Source: Vesta saturnalis
Taxonomy: Eukaryota; Arthropoda; Insecta; Coleoptera; Lampyridae
NCBI GenBank assembly: GCA_036346205.1
Contig: JARFJB010001947.1
Location: 691,001-755,000 of the forward strand
Reading direction: 5' to 3'
DNA length: 64,000 nucleotides
The position numbers and the translations under genes were made by a program. Under the pieces are notes generated by a model. It was given only the letters and a program-made list of their open reading frames with translations, did no database searches and was not told the origin of the DNA. Positions 51,016-61,064 of this stretch are shown piece after piece (the first letter of the stretch is position 1; each line of letters opens with the position of its first letter).

Positions 51016-52935
51016 TTAAAGATCTTCAAAATATTGAAACATTGTGCCACCGAAATAATCAAAAAAATAATTCCCATGGATACTTTGAGCCCCACTCAGG
51101 TTGAACAAATTGAAAGTGCTATGTTTGTAACATTTGTGGGAAATCACATACTCATTGTGATATAAAGGTTAGAGACCATAATCATTTCACAGAAGCGTTT
51201 CACATTTCACATCAGGATTGTAACCTAATCTATAGAGACTCATATTTTGACTGTAGTATTTCATAATTTATCAGGTAATGATTCCCATTTCAAAATTAGG
51301 GAATTGGGTGCTGTTCCCAGTTCAATTTCACTGTTGCCTATAAACAAGGAAAAATATGTCTCTTTCACGAAAATACTAGAAGGCACTAAAATTAAGTTTA
51401 GATTTATGAGTAGTTATCAAACGATTTGGGAAATGGTGGAATAATACTTACCAGAGCTAATTGTAGCAATGATGAATTTCTCTACGTTCGCAAAGGTGTA
51501 GTTCCCTATGAGTATATTGATTTTACAGTCACCTTAATAATGAAGGAATTGATGATGCGAGTTTTACACATGCGGTCAGCGTTTGAAACAAATTTAATAT
51601 TATATCGTTGGGTGAATATACGGATTTGTATATAAAATTGGGTGTTTTGCGTTTAGCTGACATTTCCGAAACTTTTTGTAAAACTTGTTTAAGTACTTAT
51701 AAACTACAGTACGCCCCCCCCCCCCCAGGATCAGCATTCGATGCCACTTAAAATTATGCAAGTCAGACATTGATATGCTAACGTTTATTGAGAGAGGAAC
51801 TAGAGGTGGTGTGGTTCCATGTTCTAATCCGTATGATAAAGTTAAAAATAAGTACATGGGGGAAAAAAATTATCCCACTTCAAATGTGTATTTAATGTTA
51901 TACGATGTAAATAACTTATATGGAGCCATGTCAGAATTTTTATTATTTGGTGTCTTATCTTTTGTGAATGAAGCTAATTTAGGAACTTTGGATTTAATAA
52001 ACCATCCTGATGATTCGGAAATTGGTTATATAATTGAGAGCGATTTATACTATCCCATAAAATTACACGAGAGTTACACCCGAACATATGATTTCGGGTA
52101 TACCTGATTCCAAAATTAAAGAATTATTGCTTACATTGTATTCAAAACGTAATTACGCAAGTCATTACAGAAATTTTAAAGTATATTTAAAATACGGATT
52201 AAAATTGGTGAAAGTACACCGTATATTACATTTTAAACAGTCCCCGTGGTTAAAAAAGACATATCGATTTAAATGCCGCCATGCGCTAGCAACCTCAAAA
52301 TGACAAAAATGTTTATAAACTAATGATTAATAGCGTTTTTGGGAAACTGATGGAAAATGTACGTAAACATAAGGACATACGTTTAATAACGAAATGGGAT
52401 GGTCGCTGTGATGCTGATTCTTACATATCAAAACCAAATTTTCGTACCTGTACAATATTTAACAATGATGTGGTTATCATTCAAAACAATAAATTAGAAG
52501 CATATTTAAATAAATTTTTTATGCAGGCTTCTGTGTTTTAGATGATTCAAAAACTTTTTTATACAATTTTCATTGTAGTTACACGCTATCTAAGTTTCCA
52601 AATAATAATAAGCTCTTATACTCCGATACCGATAGTTCCATATACTCCTTTTCAGTTCCTGATATCTATAAATCCATTAAAGAAGGCACTTATAAATTTG
52701 GTAAGTCCTATTGTTGATAATATCTTCGGAATTATAAACACATTTTATTTCATGGCCACGTAATAAAGCGATATTAACATTTGATAAAGTGAAAGAAACA
52801 TGATGTGTTTACAATCAAACTGAATAAAGCGATACTTAATCCCTACGATGATAAACGATTAGTAAATTTTAATTTCACCATACTAGACCTTGGGGATATA
52901 ACTTTACATAGCGTTCTATATTCCTTTTTTGTTTG
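51016..52935 (+). pseudogene. Family B DNA polymerase, main part (copy 2)
   Basis: Continuation of the gene begun at 47998. It has the Cys/His block CNICGKSHTHCDIKVRDHNH, the second exonuclease motif in FHNLSGNDSHFKI, then LPINKEKYVSFTK, a poly-C slip at 51713-51727, TFIERGTRGGVV, motif A YDVNNLYG (from about 51900), motif B KLMINSVFGKL (52314) and motif C YSDTDSSIY (about 52612). The C-terminal block NPYDDKRLVNFNF is near 52840. Numerous frameshifts. It aligns with copy 1 from 51816 on. It retains an end lost in copy 1. Confidence 0.85.
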
Positions 52936-52949
52936 AGAAAACAATTTTA

Positions 52950-53400
52950 TTATTATGAGTAGTATTGACAACAAATTGCATGAAGAACTATGGTAAACTA
53001 GTGATCAAATCTACCGAAACTACCTGAAGTGTTCTTTGATGGGGAAGTGCTCCTCTGAAAGCTATTCACTTGTACCCAATGTATTGTAACATATTGTTAT
53101 TCCTGATGAGTGTTTTAACTGTACTCTATAAATTAAAAGTGTACAAATGAAGTTATTATTAAGACATTATTTGTTAAAAAAATTTAACTAGACAATACCA
53201 ATAGAAGTTTTATGAAATTGTGTGTTGGCAAAGGTTACAATTGATTAACTCTTAATGAAGTAGCTAGGACCTTGGACGATATGAATTTGCTTGATGACAT
53301 GCCACTTTAAATGTATACACAATTCATTATGGGGGCAAATATTAAGTATATTTTAGAAAATATTAATTCTGCTTACAAAGAATTTTATTTGTTATAACTG
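52950..53400 (+). pseudogene. Unidentified decayed frame after the copy 2 polymerase
   Basis: Begins ATGAGTAGTATTGACAAC (MSSIDNKLHEELW), continues with QIYRNYLKCSLMGKCSSES and, after shifts, LNEVARTLDDMNLLDD and FIMGANIKYILENINS. The coding-like residue use with isolated stops suggests a real former gene on the + strand. No counterpart exists in copy 1, where this stretch is deleted. I do not recognise the family. Confidence 0.4.
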
Positions 53401-53833
53401 AATGTACTGTGAAAGCAGCATATTATGTTAATTACAAGTGCCTCGACATTTTGATTGAAATATCATTAGAACAAAACGTCAGCTATAAATTTCAACCATG
53501 GGAAAACTAGGAACATCACAAAATTTACAGCTGGATATTAGAAAACATTCATGAAGGTGAAACAAGTACAAATTCTTGCTTGGGATGGCCATGTGGATCA
53601 GATTCAGGAGTATGGCCATCAAGTAATTTAAATGTTTATAGAAGTACTTTAGGTTGAAAATATACGATAATGAAATTTTAGTAAAACATTTTTTATGTAA
53701 TATTTATCGAACTAAAATAAAATACAATTAGTTTTTTATGTTTTATTTCATTTAAAAGCTACATCCTTTGATACAAGCTATTCCTATGGCTATATAAGTA
53801 ATTTATTTCACAAATTATAAGTTAAAGGTTTAC

Positions 53834-54700
53834 TTATAAAACAATATCGTTTTTATTGATCCATGATCTTTCATCCAATCCCCACCGCTTTATTAATAAC
53901 CTATTATTCTTGAAGCGAAGCACCTTTTCGACCAGATATACATCGGGATACGTTGTTTTCTGTAATTTATGTTCATAAAACCCTCTCAGTACACATGTTC
54001 CTTTCATGTCTTCCAACATGTACGTAGTGGGGTTAGTAACGCGAACTTTCACAGCCTTAAATAGTTCAATAGATCAATTTGGTGTATATCCTTTGGTAAA
54101 AAGACTTTTAAATTTACTGATTCGTCATATGTTAGTCACAGAATATCGGTTGCTATTGAATGTTTTTATGTGAGTTTAGGCCTCTAGCTTTGTATGATTA
54201 CCGACATGTTAGGGCTTTATTCCGCTAGTTCTATGCTTACGACTGTTATAATCCTTTGCTACGGTATCAATTGTATCAATCGAATTATATTTACATTGTA
54301 GGATAAACATCTTACATGTAGCACACTTAATGGTTCTGACAACACTTTCCGCAATTGCAGCCTTCCTTGTGCTACTGGTGGAGTAATGATTGACTCCATA
54401 ACGCTGCTTTAGTTTAATGAAATGCCCATTCTAGAATTCGACCCGTTTTGAAGATTGTTTTCATGGCATTGGTAACTTCTATGCCCGTTTACGTTTTTAA
54501 TCTTTTGGCCCCCAGGTATTTCGAAAAACAGTTGATAACCACTAATATATACTTAAAGCCCTTATTTTGTTTGGCATAAGTATTAAATTCCACCAAATCT
54601 GATTACCAAAGGTCATCAAAACCTTTAATTATTCTTCACCTACATTTAAAGTTTTTCTTGCCGGTTTGTGCAATTCGTTGACGAGTTGTGATTTAGACAA
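53834..54700 (-). pseudogene. Integrase, copy 2
   Basis: Same gene as at 1337-2219. The C-terminal 72 residues are open (TNPTTYMLEDMKGTCVLRGF, then RSWINKNDIVL and stop), a chromodomain-like tail. The catalytic core is scattered over frameshifted pieces, and the start codon is changed (CAA instead of CAT on + near 54698). Confidence 0.75.
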
Positions 54701-54761
54701 GGCACTAATTTATCTACTATTTTTTTAATCTTATATAGTGTTTCCTTCAACACTAGATAAG

Positions 54762-55581
54762 CGTTAGTTTTCTCCAAAAGCTTTCTGAATTGTTTGTAGA
54801 CAAGAATCAAGGTATCCTTTACTTATAGCATCACCATCTTCTTCAAGGTCTGCCAACTGTGTCAAACGGTTTCCACCGAAATTGAACGAAGGAGTCCTTT
54901 AATAATCACATCATTTCCTTTAATTGTAACGGGCGTATTGCCAATTGTCCTTTTGTCTGTTTTGGTGTCATAGTAGACTCCATAAGTATGACACTAGCAC
55001 TTTCAGGATCCCTCATAATACGTTCAACGTATTACGAGGTAATTCATTGTACTACTCGAGAAATTCTTCTGGGATGGGTTCATTACGGGTAGTGGAATCA
55101 TCTGTGATACTAAGAGGTTCGTCTTCTCCTTCCTCAGTACTAATCTGTCCTACAAGAGATGTATCTAAGGAGGATAGTGTACGAAGACCGGGATGGGGAT
55201 TTCTTGGAAAACGGGAGCTGAGCTAGTGGACTAGTAGCACCCTTTCTTGAATCGCCTAATAAACGTGACGTGAAGCCTGGAGTCCTTTGAAATTGAGTGA
55301 GCGGGCTAGTGGGGTAGTAACGTGCTTTCTCTAATATTTCTCTAATATGAACCCTGGTGGTTTTTTGGGTTTAATGTTAATTGGTTCCTTTTTAGGTGCT
55401 TTCATTTTTTATCTGTACCGAATTCATTTACTTCAGTTACAGGTTCCATTAGGGCTTATAAGTACTTTTAGATGTTCTCTAATTATCAATGCAACCAGTT
55501 TTAATAGTGCTGTACTATTTGATGTATTATTTTACGAGGTTGAATAATTTTTTGCTTTAATATCATCTCCCTATTATCCAT
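54762..55581 (-). pseudogene. DUF8207-like gene and adjacent small gene, copy 2 (rearranged)
   Basis: Start region at 55581-55579, repeat-rich middle (reverse of the SPLAQ-coding region, 55170-55320) and part of the conserved C-terminal block at about 54890-55030, then a deletion that joins it to a remnant of the 80-residue gene (54762-54855). Many indels; no usable frame. Confidence 0.65.
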
Positions 55582-56060
55582 TGTAGCAAAACTAGTTCAC
55601 TGAAAAAGTACCGGTTTAACCTGAATACATAGCTGTTTAGATTAAACAGATAGCTATTAGTATCTAATCGTATCAGTAACTGCTAAACTACTGAAACCTA
55701 GTTTAAGGTATTTTGTATAATACTTTTTGCCTTAAGATCATTGTAGCAAAACTGGTTTACTGAACAGGTACCGGTTTACACTGAACAGATAGCTACTTAC
55801 ACTAAACACAGAGTTGTTTACACTAAACAGGTGGCGGTTACTGCCTAAACGGGTCAGTAACTGCTCAAAGCAGTTTAAGGTATTATATAGAATACTTTTT
55901 GCCTTAATATCATCTCATTGTAACAAACCGGGTTTACTGACAAGGTACCGGGTTACCCTGAACAGAGCTGTTTAAACTAAACAAATAACTGTTAGTACCT
56001 AGACGGTCAGTAACTGCTGAAAACAGTATAAGGTATTATATATTCATCAAGCCTTGTCCT
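55582..56060. repeat. Three tandem copies of the DUF8207 upstream spacer
   Basis: Units begin at TTGTAGCAAAACT (55581), TTGTAGCAAAACT (55741) and TTGTAACAAACCG (55918), each 145-177 bp, each ending AAGGTATT(A/T)TATA. Each carries variants of AACAGATAGCTGTT and CAGTAACTGCT. Copy 1 has a single unit (3660-3830). Confidence 0.8.
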
Positions 56061-56084
56061 AGCGGCCATTATTAACTAATTAAA

Positions 56085-56245
56085 TAATTAACAGCATCCT
56101 TGTTTATGACCACGAAACCAAACGGATGTACCCAGCACTTTGAACGCGTGTCCCGAAACAATTTCATGCTTATAGTGGGACTTATATGATCCTCATACAC
56201 ATGCTTTAGGTTTAATTCCTTTTGCTCAAATAATATAAGTAGTAC
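56085..56245 (-). pseudogene. Packaging ATPase C-terminal fragment, copy 2
   Basis: Matches the end of the ATPase of copy 1 and retains the segment LNLKHVYEDHISPT missing there. The element is cut off just beyond (56245), where unrelated sequence starts. Confidence 0.65.
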
Positions 56246-56299
56246 ACCGACACCTCGCCTTTCACTTTTGTGACGTCATTTGACCTTGGGATTTTCCCA

Positions 56300-56645
56300 A
56301 AGGTCAGCCACGTGGGGGTATTTTTCACCCCTATGGTTTCTATTCGGAGGCCTTTTTCAACCCTTGATAGAATTTTCAACTCTAATTAGAGCCTTTTTGA
56401 CAGTATTTTTGTACTTGCTCATGTGAGGGGCAGCTGTAGGGGTTGGTCTTGGACTTGGGTTAGGTCTTGGACTTGGGGTAGGTCTTAGGGTCAGGGCTGG
56501 GCTAGGTCTTGGACTTGGGGTTGGTCTTGGAGCTTGTAACTGGTCTTGGGCTTGGTGTAGGTCTTGGGCTTGGTCTTGGACTTGGGGTTGGTCTTGGAGC
56601 TGGAACCCGTCCTCAAGGAGTTGGGGTTTATAAATAAAATAATTC
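56300..56645 (-). pseudogene. Proline/arginine repeat frame downstream of the Maverick polymerase
   Basis: The + strand shows a GGTCTTGGACTTGGGG-type minisatellite (56436-56605). Read on the - strand it stays open for about 90 codons, giving PSPRP-type repeats (APRPTPSPRPSP), then MSKYKNTVKKALIRVENSIK and a stop near 56397. A frameshift inside the repeat changes PxPRP into a Gln-rich reading upstream. Pro/Arg linkers before such a helical block occur in Polinton-like elements of arthropods; I infer a fragment of an element protein. Confidence 0.45.
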
Positions 56646-56668
56646 TTTCTATTTATCTGGTTTATTAT

Positions 56669-59600
56669 TTATTCTTTAGACCCAAATGGAAGAGTATCAA
56701 AGTTTTCTAACCTTCGTCGTTTAGAGTAACTTATTCTACATTGTTTAGATTCAGGTCTAGTTATCACATTGTAGCATCTGTCTCTAAATATTTTTCTATC
56801 ATTATACACAAAAAGAGAGTCTTTACTATTACTAAGTACCATATCTTTCATCGCTTCAAAGTTTATAACATGTGAGTTCTTATAGTTTAAGGTAATACCC
56901 TTCACTTTACACACTGATTTAATTGTCTTTTCACTGGTTGAAAACACATTATAACTGTAGTTTTTCGGTCCTGCACTAACAAATTCGGCTATATAACTTC
57001 CTTCACCGTACGCTTCCGATTCGTCGGTTACTGGCCAAGGAAATCTCGGCAAGCTGGATTCCAGTCGTCGGGTTTAGCGACAAATATGATACTGTCTGTA
57101 TCATAATACAGAACGCGGCGATTTGGTTTCTCCAGGTAACTATATAATTCTAAACGTGCATGAGCTTTCGTGTAAGCGGCTATGGACACATTAATAGTTT
57201 TTTGTGATTCACTTTCACCTTCAGGTCTATCCCAATTTACAACTACCACATTATCATTAATAGGTATTATGGATTGTACCTGAACCAATGGATCGGTATA
57301 CAATTTGAAAAAGTTCTTTGGCTCGGATACAATACTGCACTGGGTTAAACTTTCGCGTTGACCAAACTTACCCCAAAAAGAATTTAACATAAGTTTAGCC
57401 AAGTACCTTAAACCGGGTTTTTTCTTAATATTATGCGCGTCTAGTCGAATCTCCTCCTCGAATCTTCTCCTTCTCATAATATTCTGTTGCGTAACTCAAT
57501 TTCGTGGCTTCTGACGTGCAATGGCTAGGCCCTCTTGAACATTCCTGCTTGAGTTTTAAGAAATTATTAATGTAACCACTAAACAGTCCACCCGGTTTCG
57601 TGGCTTTGTCACATGTGGTTACCTCATACTCCCAAACTTCAAAAACATTTAAAACTTTATAGTTTTTAGAAATAGCCTTACGCAGCTCGTCAGCTACAAA
57701 CGCTCCAACGAAACTGCGCTCGGTCTCATTATGCTCACATTCCTCTTGATTTAACTCAGCACCGCAAGTCCTACATAACAAAAACATCAGCTTGCCATGC
57801 ATTTTTAAGGATAAAACAGGGTGGTAGAGATTAGAGGGCGGTAGTACTCGACATTTAACTAAACCCTCCACCGTGTTCAATGGAATGTTTTTAAAATCTA
57901 AACCTACATGAATTCTCGGATGACCTACAGGATACTTATAATATTTATTTACACAAGGGTATAATGAGCACACGTCATAATACATGATTTTCTCGTTAAC
58001 GCCGTCACATTCATGATAAAGCTTGCTAGCATTAGTGCGACTACCGTAAAATGAGTCTCGAGGGTTTAAAGGTTCGTCATCTTGATCTAGATTCGGAATA
58101 AACGCTCTCAATTCGTCGTTAGCAAGCAATAGTCTTTTAAAATCACATTCACGCATCTCAACTAGATTATACTCGCACTCGCGTATAAACCGGGACCGAG
58201 CGGCCGTATTTTCGTTCCGGGCAAGCATTGATGTATTTGCACCAAGCTTAGGATCAATGTTGGCTTGATTGGGGAAACATTCCTCGCAACCGTGCCAATA
58301 ACATCCCTGAAACTCAAAAACGGTATTTGATTCAGCGCAATACCCGTCGGCCTTCACACCTTCAGGTGTTCTAAACTCGCGAGCTTTCCCTGCGTGCTGT
58401 ATTGTCATTTGTTGCGAATGTTCCACCCAGCGTAACCATTGTATTGCGACCTTTGATTGGTTGTCGACACGTCTATAACCGCCTTTAGGAATGAGCCCGA
58501 TTGTGTTCTCTTTGAGGAAACGCCTACGAAACACTTTATTGCAGGCACTAGCAATAGTGGTAGCCTCCTCAAACGAGTCGACTTTATTTTGGGTGGACCA
58601 GAAACTAATACAACCTTTAACGAGGATCTTACCATCCATCAGGCAATATTTCTCAATCTCCTCAAGCATCTTAAAAACATAATTACTCTGGGCCGCGTGC
58701 CAATCTGAAAGTGTTTGCCGATCATTCACCGACATCTGATCTGCACAGTAATATTAAAGCGGTGGCAAAGGGCCCTCGTAATTCTGATTCTCGGATGAGT
58801 TGAAGAGGTATGGGAAATAACCCTTGGACTCGAGGAAATTGAAAGTTTTCGTAAATGCCGAGAGTGGTGAAGGGATGAAATTAAGGGAGTCAATAAACCT
58901 AATATCGTCGCACTGAATAAAGATTAGTTTTAGACCGTTGGTGATGACTTTAGGTCTCCACTGATTATTATTAGCCAGCATACATCTAAGCACAAAACAC
59001 CCATCGTACCCCTTCATGTTATGTGCGATGCATGTAACTTTAGATTTTCGCGCTCTCTCGGCAACATACGCTAGAAATGATTGAACAGTGTTTTCCCAGA
59101 AAATGTGCACTCTTTTGCTACACGCCGGACATTGCTCATTCAAATCGTCGATGTGTTGAATACAAGTGGAACAAACATTCGCGGCCACGCATAGATTGGG
59201 CTCATGCAGAAATCGATCATTCGTTGCCTCACACACCTTCTCCTGCATGCACTCCAAATCGTAAAAGATAAACATAGATGGTTTACCATTACTACTGTCA
59301 CGTCGAGCCTTGTTAACAGACATGTAGCAGAGATGACCAATAGGTTTTTGATTCTGGCACGTGGAACAACGATTGTATCCGCATCTATGTTTAACCTTTA
59401 CCTCAATGGTTTTAAGACACTTTAAACATCTACGTAATTTTTCACATAGTGTAGCGTCCTTATGGTTTTTAAGACATTCCTCTCCATAAAAAAATCTCCT
59501 GCAACCATTACAAGTAATTTTAGAATTTTCAATAGAACATGGCGGGTTTTGATGACACGCGGGGCACTGCTACATACATTTGATATGATCTTTTTTGTTA

Positions 59601-59690
59601 TTATAACGTTTTCTACAATGCTCGCAGTAATAACCGCAGGTAAATGCTGAAGTGAGACTGATAACTACGTTATAGTGATCATCCTCAAGT
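56669..59690 (-). pseudogene. Maverick/Polinton DNA polymerase B, main part
   Basis: Protein-primed polymerase of a second, distinct lineage. A cysteine-rich region (59400-59640: CPACH, CNGCRRFF, CLKCLK, CSTCQ) precedes the exonuclease motifs YDLECMQ (about 59240), HNMKGYDGCF (about 59015) and FIDSLNFIPSPLSAF. Polymerase motif A is YYDVCSLYP (about 57970), motif B KLMLNSFWGKFGQR (about 57365) and motif C YYDTDSIIFV (about 57090). Lesions: a stop at about 59573, a stop at 58754-58756, frameshifts near 57460 and 57035. Otherwise the protein is nearly complete to FDTLPFGSKE and the stop at 56669. Little divergence at catalytic sites suggests a fairly young copy. Confidence 0.9.
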
Positions 59691-59697
59691 ATAAAAT

Positions 59698-60636
59698 TTA
59701 AAACAACTCTACCCGGTTCACTAGGACCTTAAAAATAAACCGTGAATTATAAACTACAATGGTATATGAAGCTAAATGATTTTGAAATGCTTGAATGTGT
59801 TCGTAACTACCACCTTCACTAAGGTCTACCCCGCTGTTTTGGCAAAGTTGCATGGTTCGCTCTTGAAGTAAAGTACATCCCGCTTCCATACTACTGCGCC
59901 TTGTATCGTTATTTCTGAACGCTATAGCTAAGAGTAATGCTCGCGCTAAACAATTATTATCGTTCATTGTTGTCGGTGCAACAATAATACCCTGTCTTTT
60001 TGCTTTACAAAAATCTTCAAAATTTAAACCCGTCAGATTTTTTCGCCGTATCATACAGGTACCGACACTCTATCCACATTTAAAACTAACAAGTGCCTCG
60101 AGAAAAAACTAGCATTGCTCTGCATTACCTTTTCCAATAATGACATTATCACTTTTACCGACAACTGGTCCACTCTTCTAAATGACAGGCCGATTGGTTT
60201 GTCCGGGAAATTCGGATTTCGTAACGTAATCCTTACACGGTCTGACGGAGCCGCATCCTTGATAGTGTATGCATACAACTTCTCGAATGCACTCTAAAAA
60301 AAGATATGTATTAGATAAGTAAGATTTTTAGTAAATGGTATATTTTACCTGTAGCCATGTTAAGGGATTATCCTTGCACGTATCGTCATTAAAACTAAAT
60401 CTTAATGTTTTACATGTGGTATAGAATTTTTTAATAAATTTACTGTCTAACTCTCCTATTATCTTTATATGACTGAACACTGAGGATGGTCCAGCCTCTT
60501 GCTGGGAACCTGAGCCCATTTGGTTTTGGCCTAATGTACTCATTCAGTAAGTGAGACAATAGAAAATTAAAAAAAGACATACCGTTATCAAATCCTCCGC
60601 ATCTGTAGTATCTATCACTTCATCATCGTCAAACAT
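59698..60636 (-). pseudogene. Maverick polymerase N-terminal exons
   Basis: Upstream exons of the same gene. First exon at about 60636-60584 (MFDDDEVIDTTDAEDL, donor GTATGT); second exon about 60545-60350, ending WLQ with donor GTAAAA; 52-bp intron with TTTTTTTAG acceptor at about 60299; third exon from SAFEKLYAYTIKDAAPSDRV. A TGA and a frameshift near 60055 separate VDRVSVPV from FEDFCKAKRQ. The piece 59698-60054 carries NDNNCLARALLLAIAF, a block usual in Maverick polymerase N-termini. A frameshift near 59700 leads into the zinc-finger part. Confidence 0.7.
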
Positions 60637-60644
60637 CCTCCATG

Positions 60645-61064
60645 TACGTAAACGTAAACGTAAACGTAAACGTAAACGTAAACGTAAACGTAAACGTAAA
60701 CGTAAACGTAAACGTAAACGTAAACGTAAACGTAAACGTAAACGTAAACGTAAACGTAAACGTAAACGTAAACGTAAACGTAAACGTAAACGTAAACGTA
60801 AACGTAAACGTAAACGTAAACGTAAACGTAAACGTAAACGTAAACGTAAACGTAAACGTAAACGTAAAAGTGAACGTGAACGTGAACGTGGACGTGGACG
60901 TGGACGTGGACGTGGACGTGGACGTGGACGTGGACGTGGACGTGGACGTGGACGTGGGCGTGGACGTGGACGTGGGCGTAGGCGTGGACGTGGACGTGGA
61001 CGTGGGCGTGGACGTGGACGTGGACGTGAATGCGAACGCGAACGCGTACGCGAACACGAACGCG
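60645..61064. repeat. CG-centred hexamer array
   Basis: About 37 pure copies of CGTAAA (60645-60868), then CGTGAA, CGTGGA with occasional CGTGGG (60870-61030), then CGCGAA-like units. It starts within 10 bp of the first exon of the Maverick polymerase. The VY/FT/VN repeat frames it yields are artefacts. Confidence 0.95.

Noticed and set aside
60645..60868. Telomere-like hexamer (CGTAAA)n
   Set aside because: Not the insect TTAGG or any known telomere unit, and it is internal beside an element gene.
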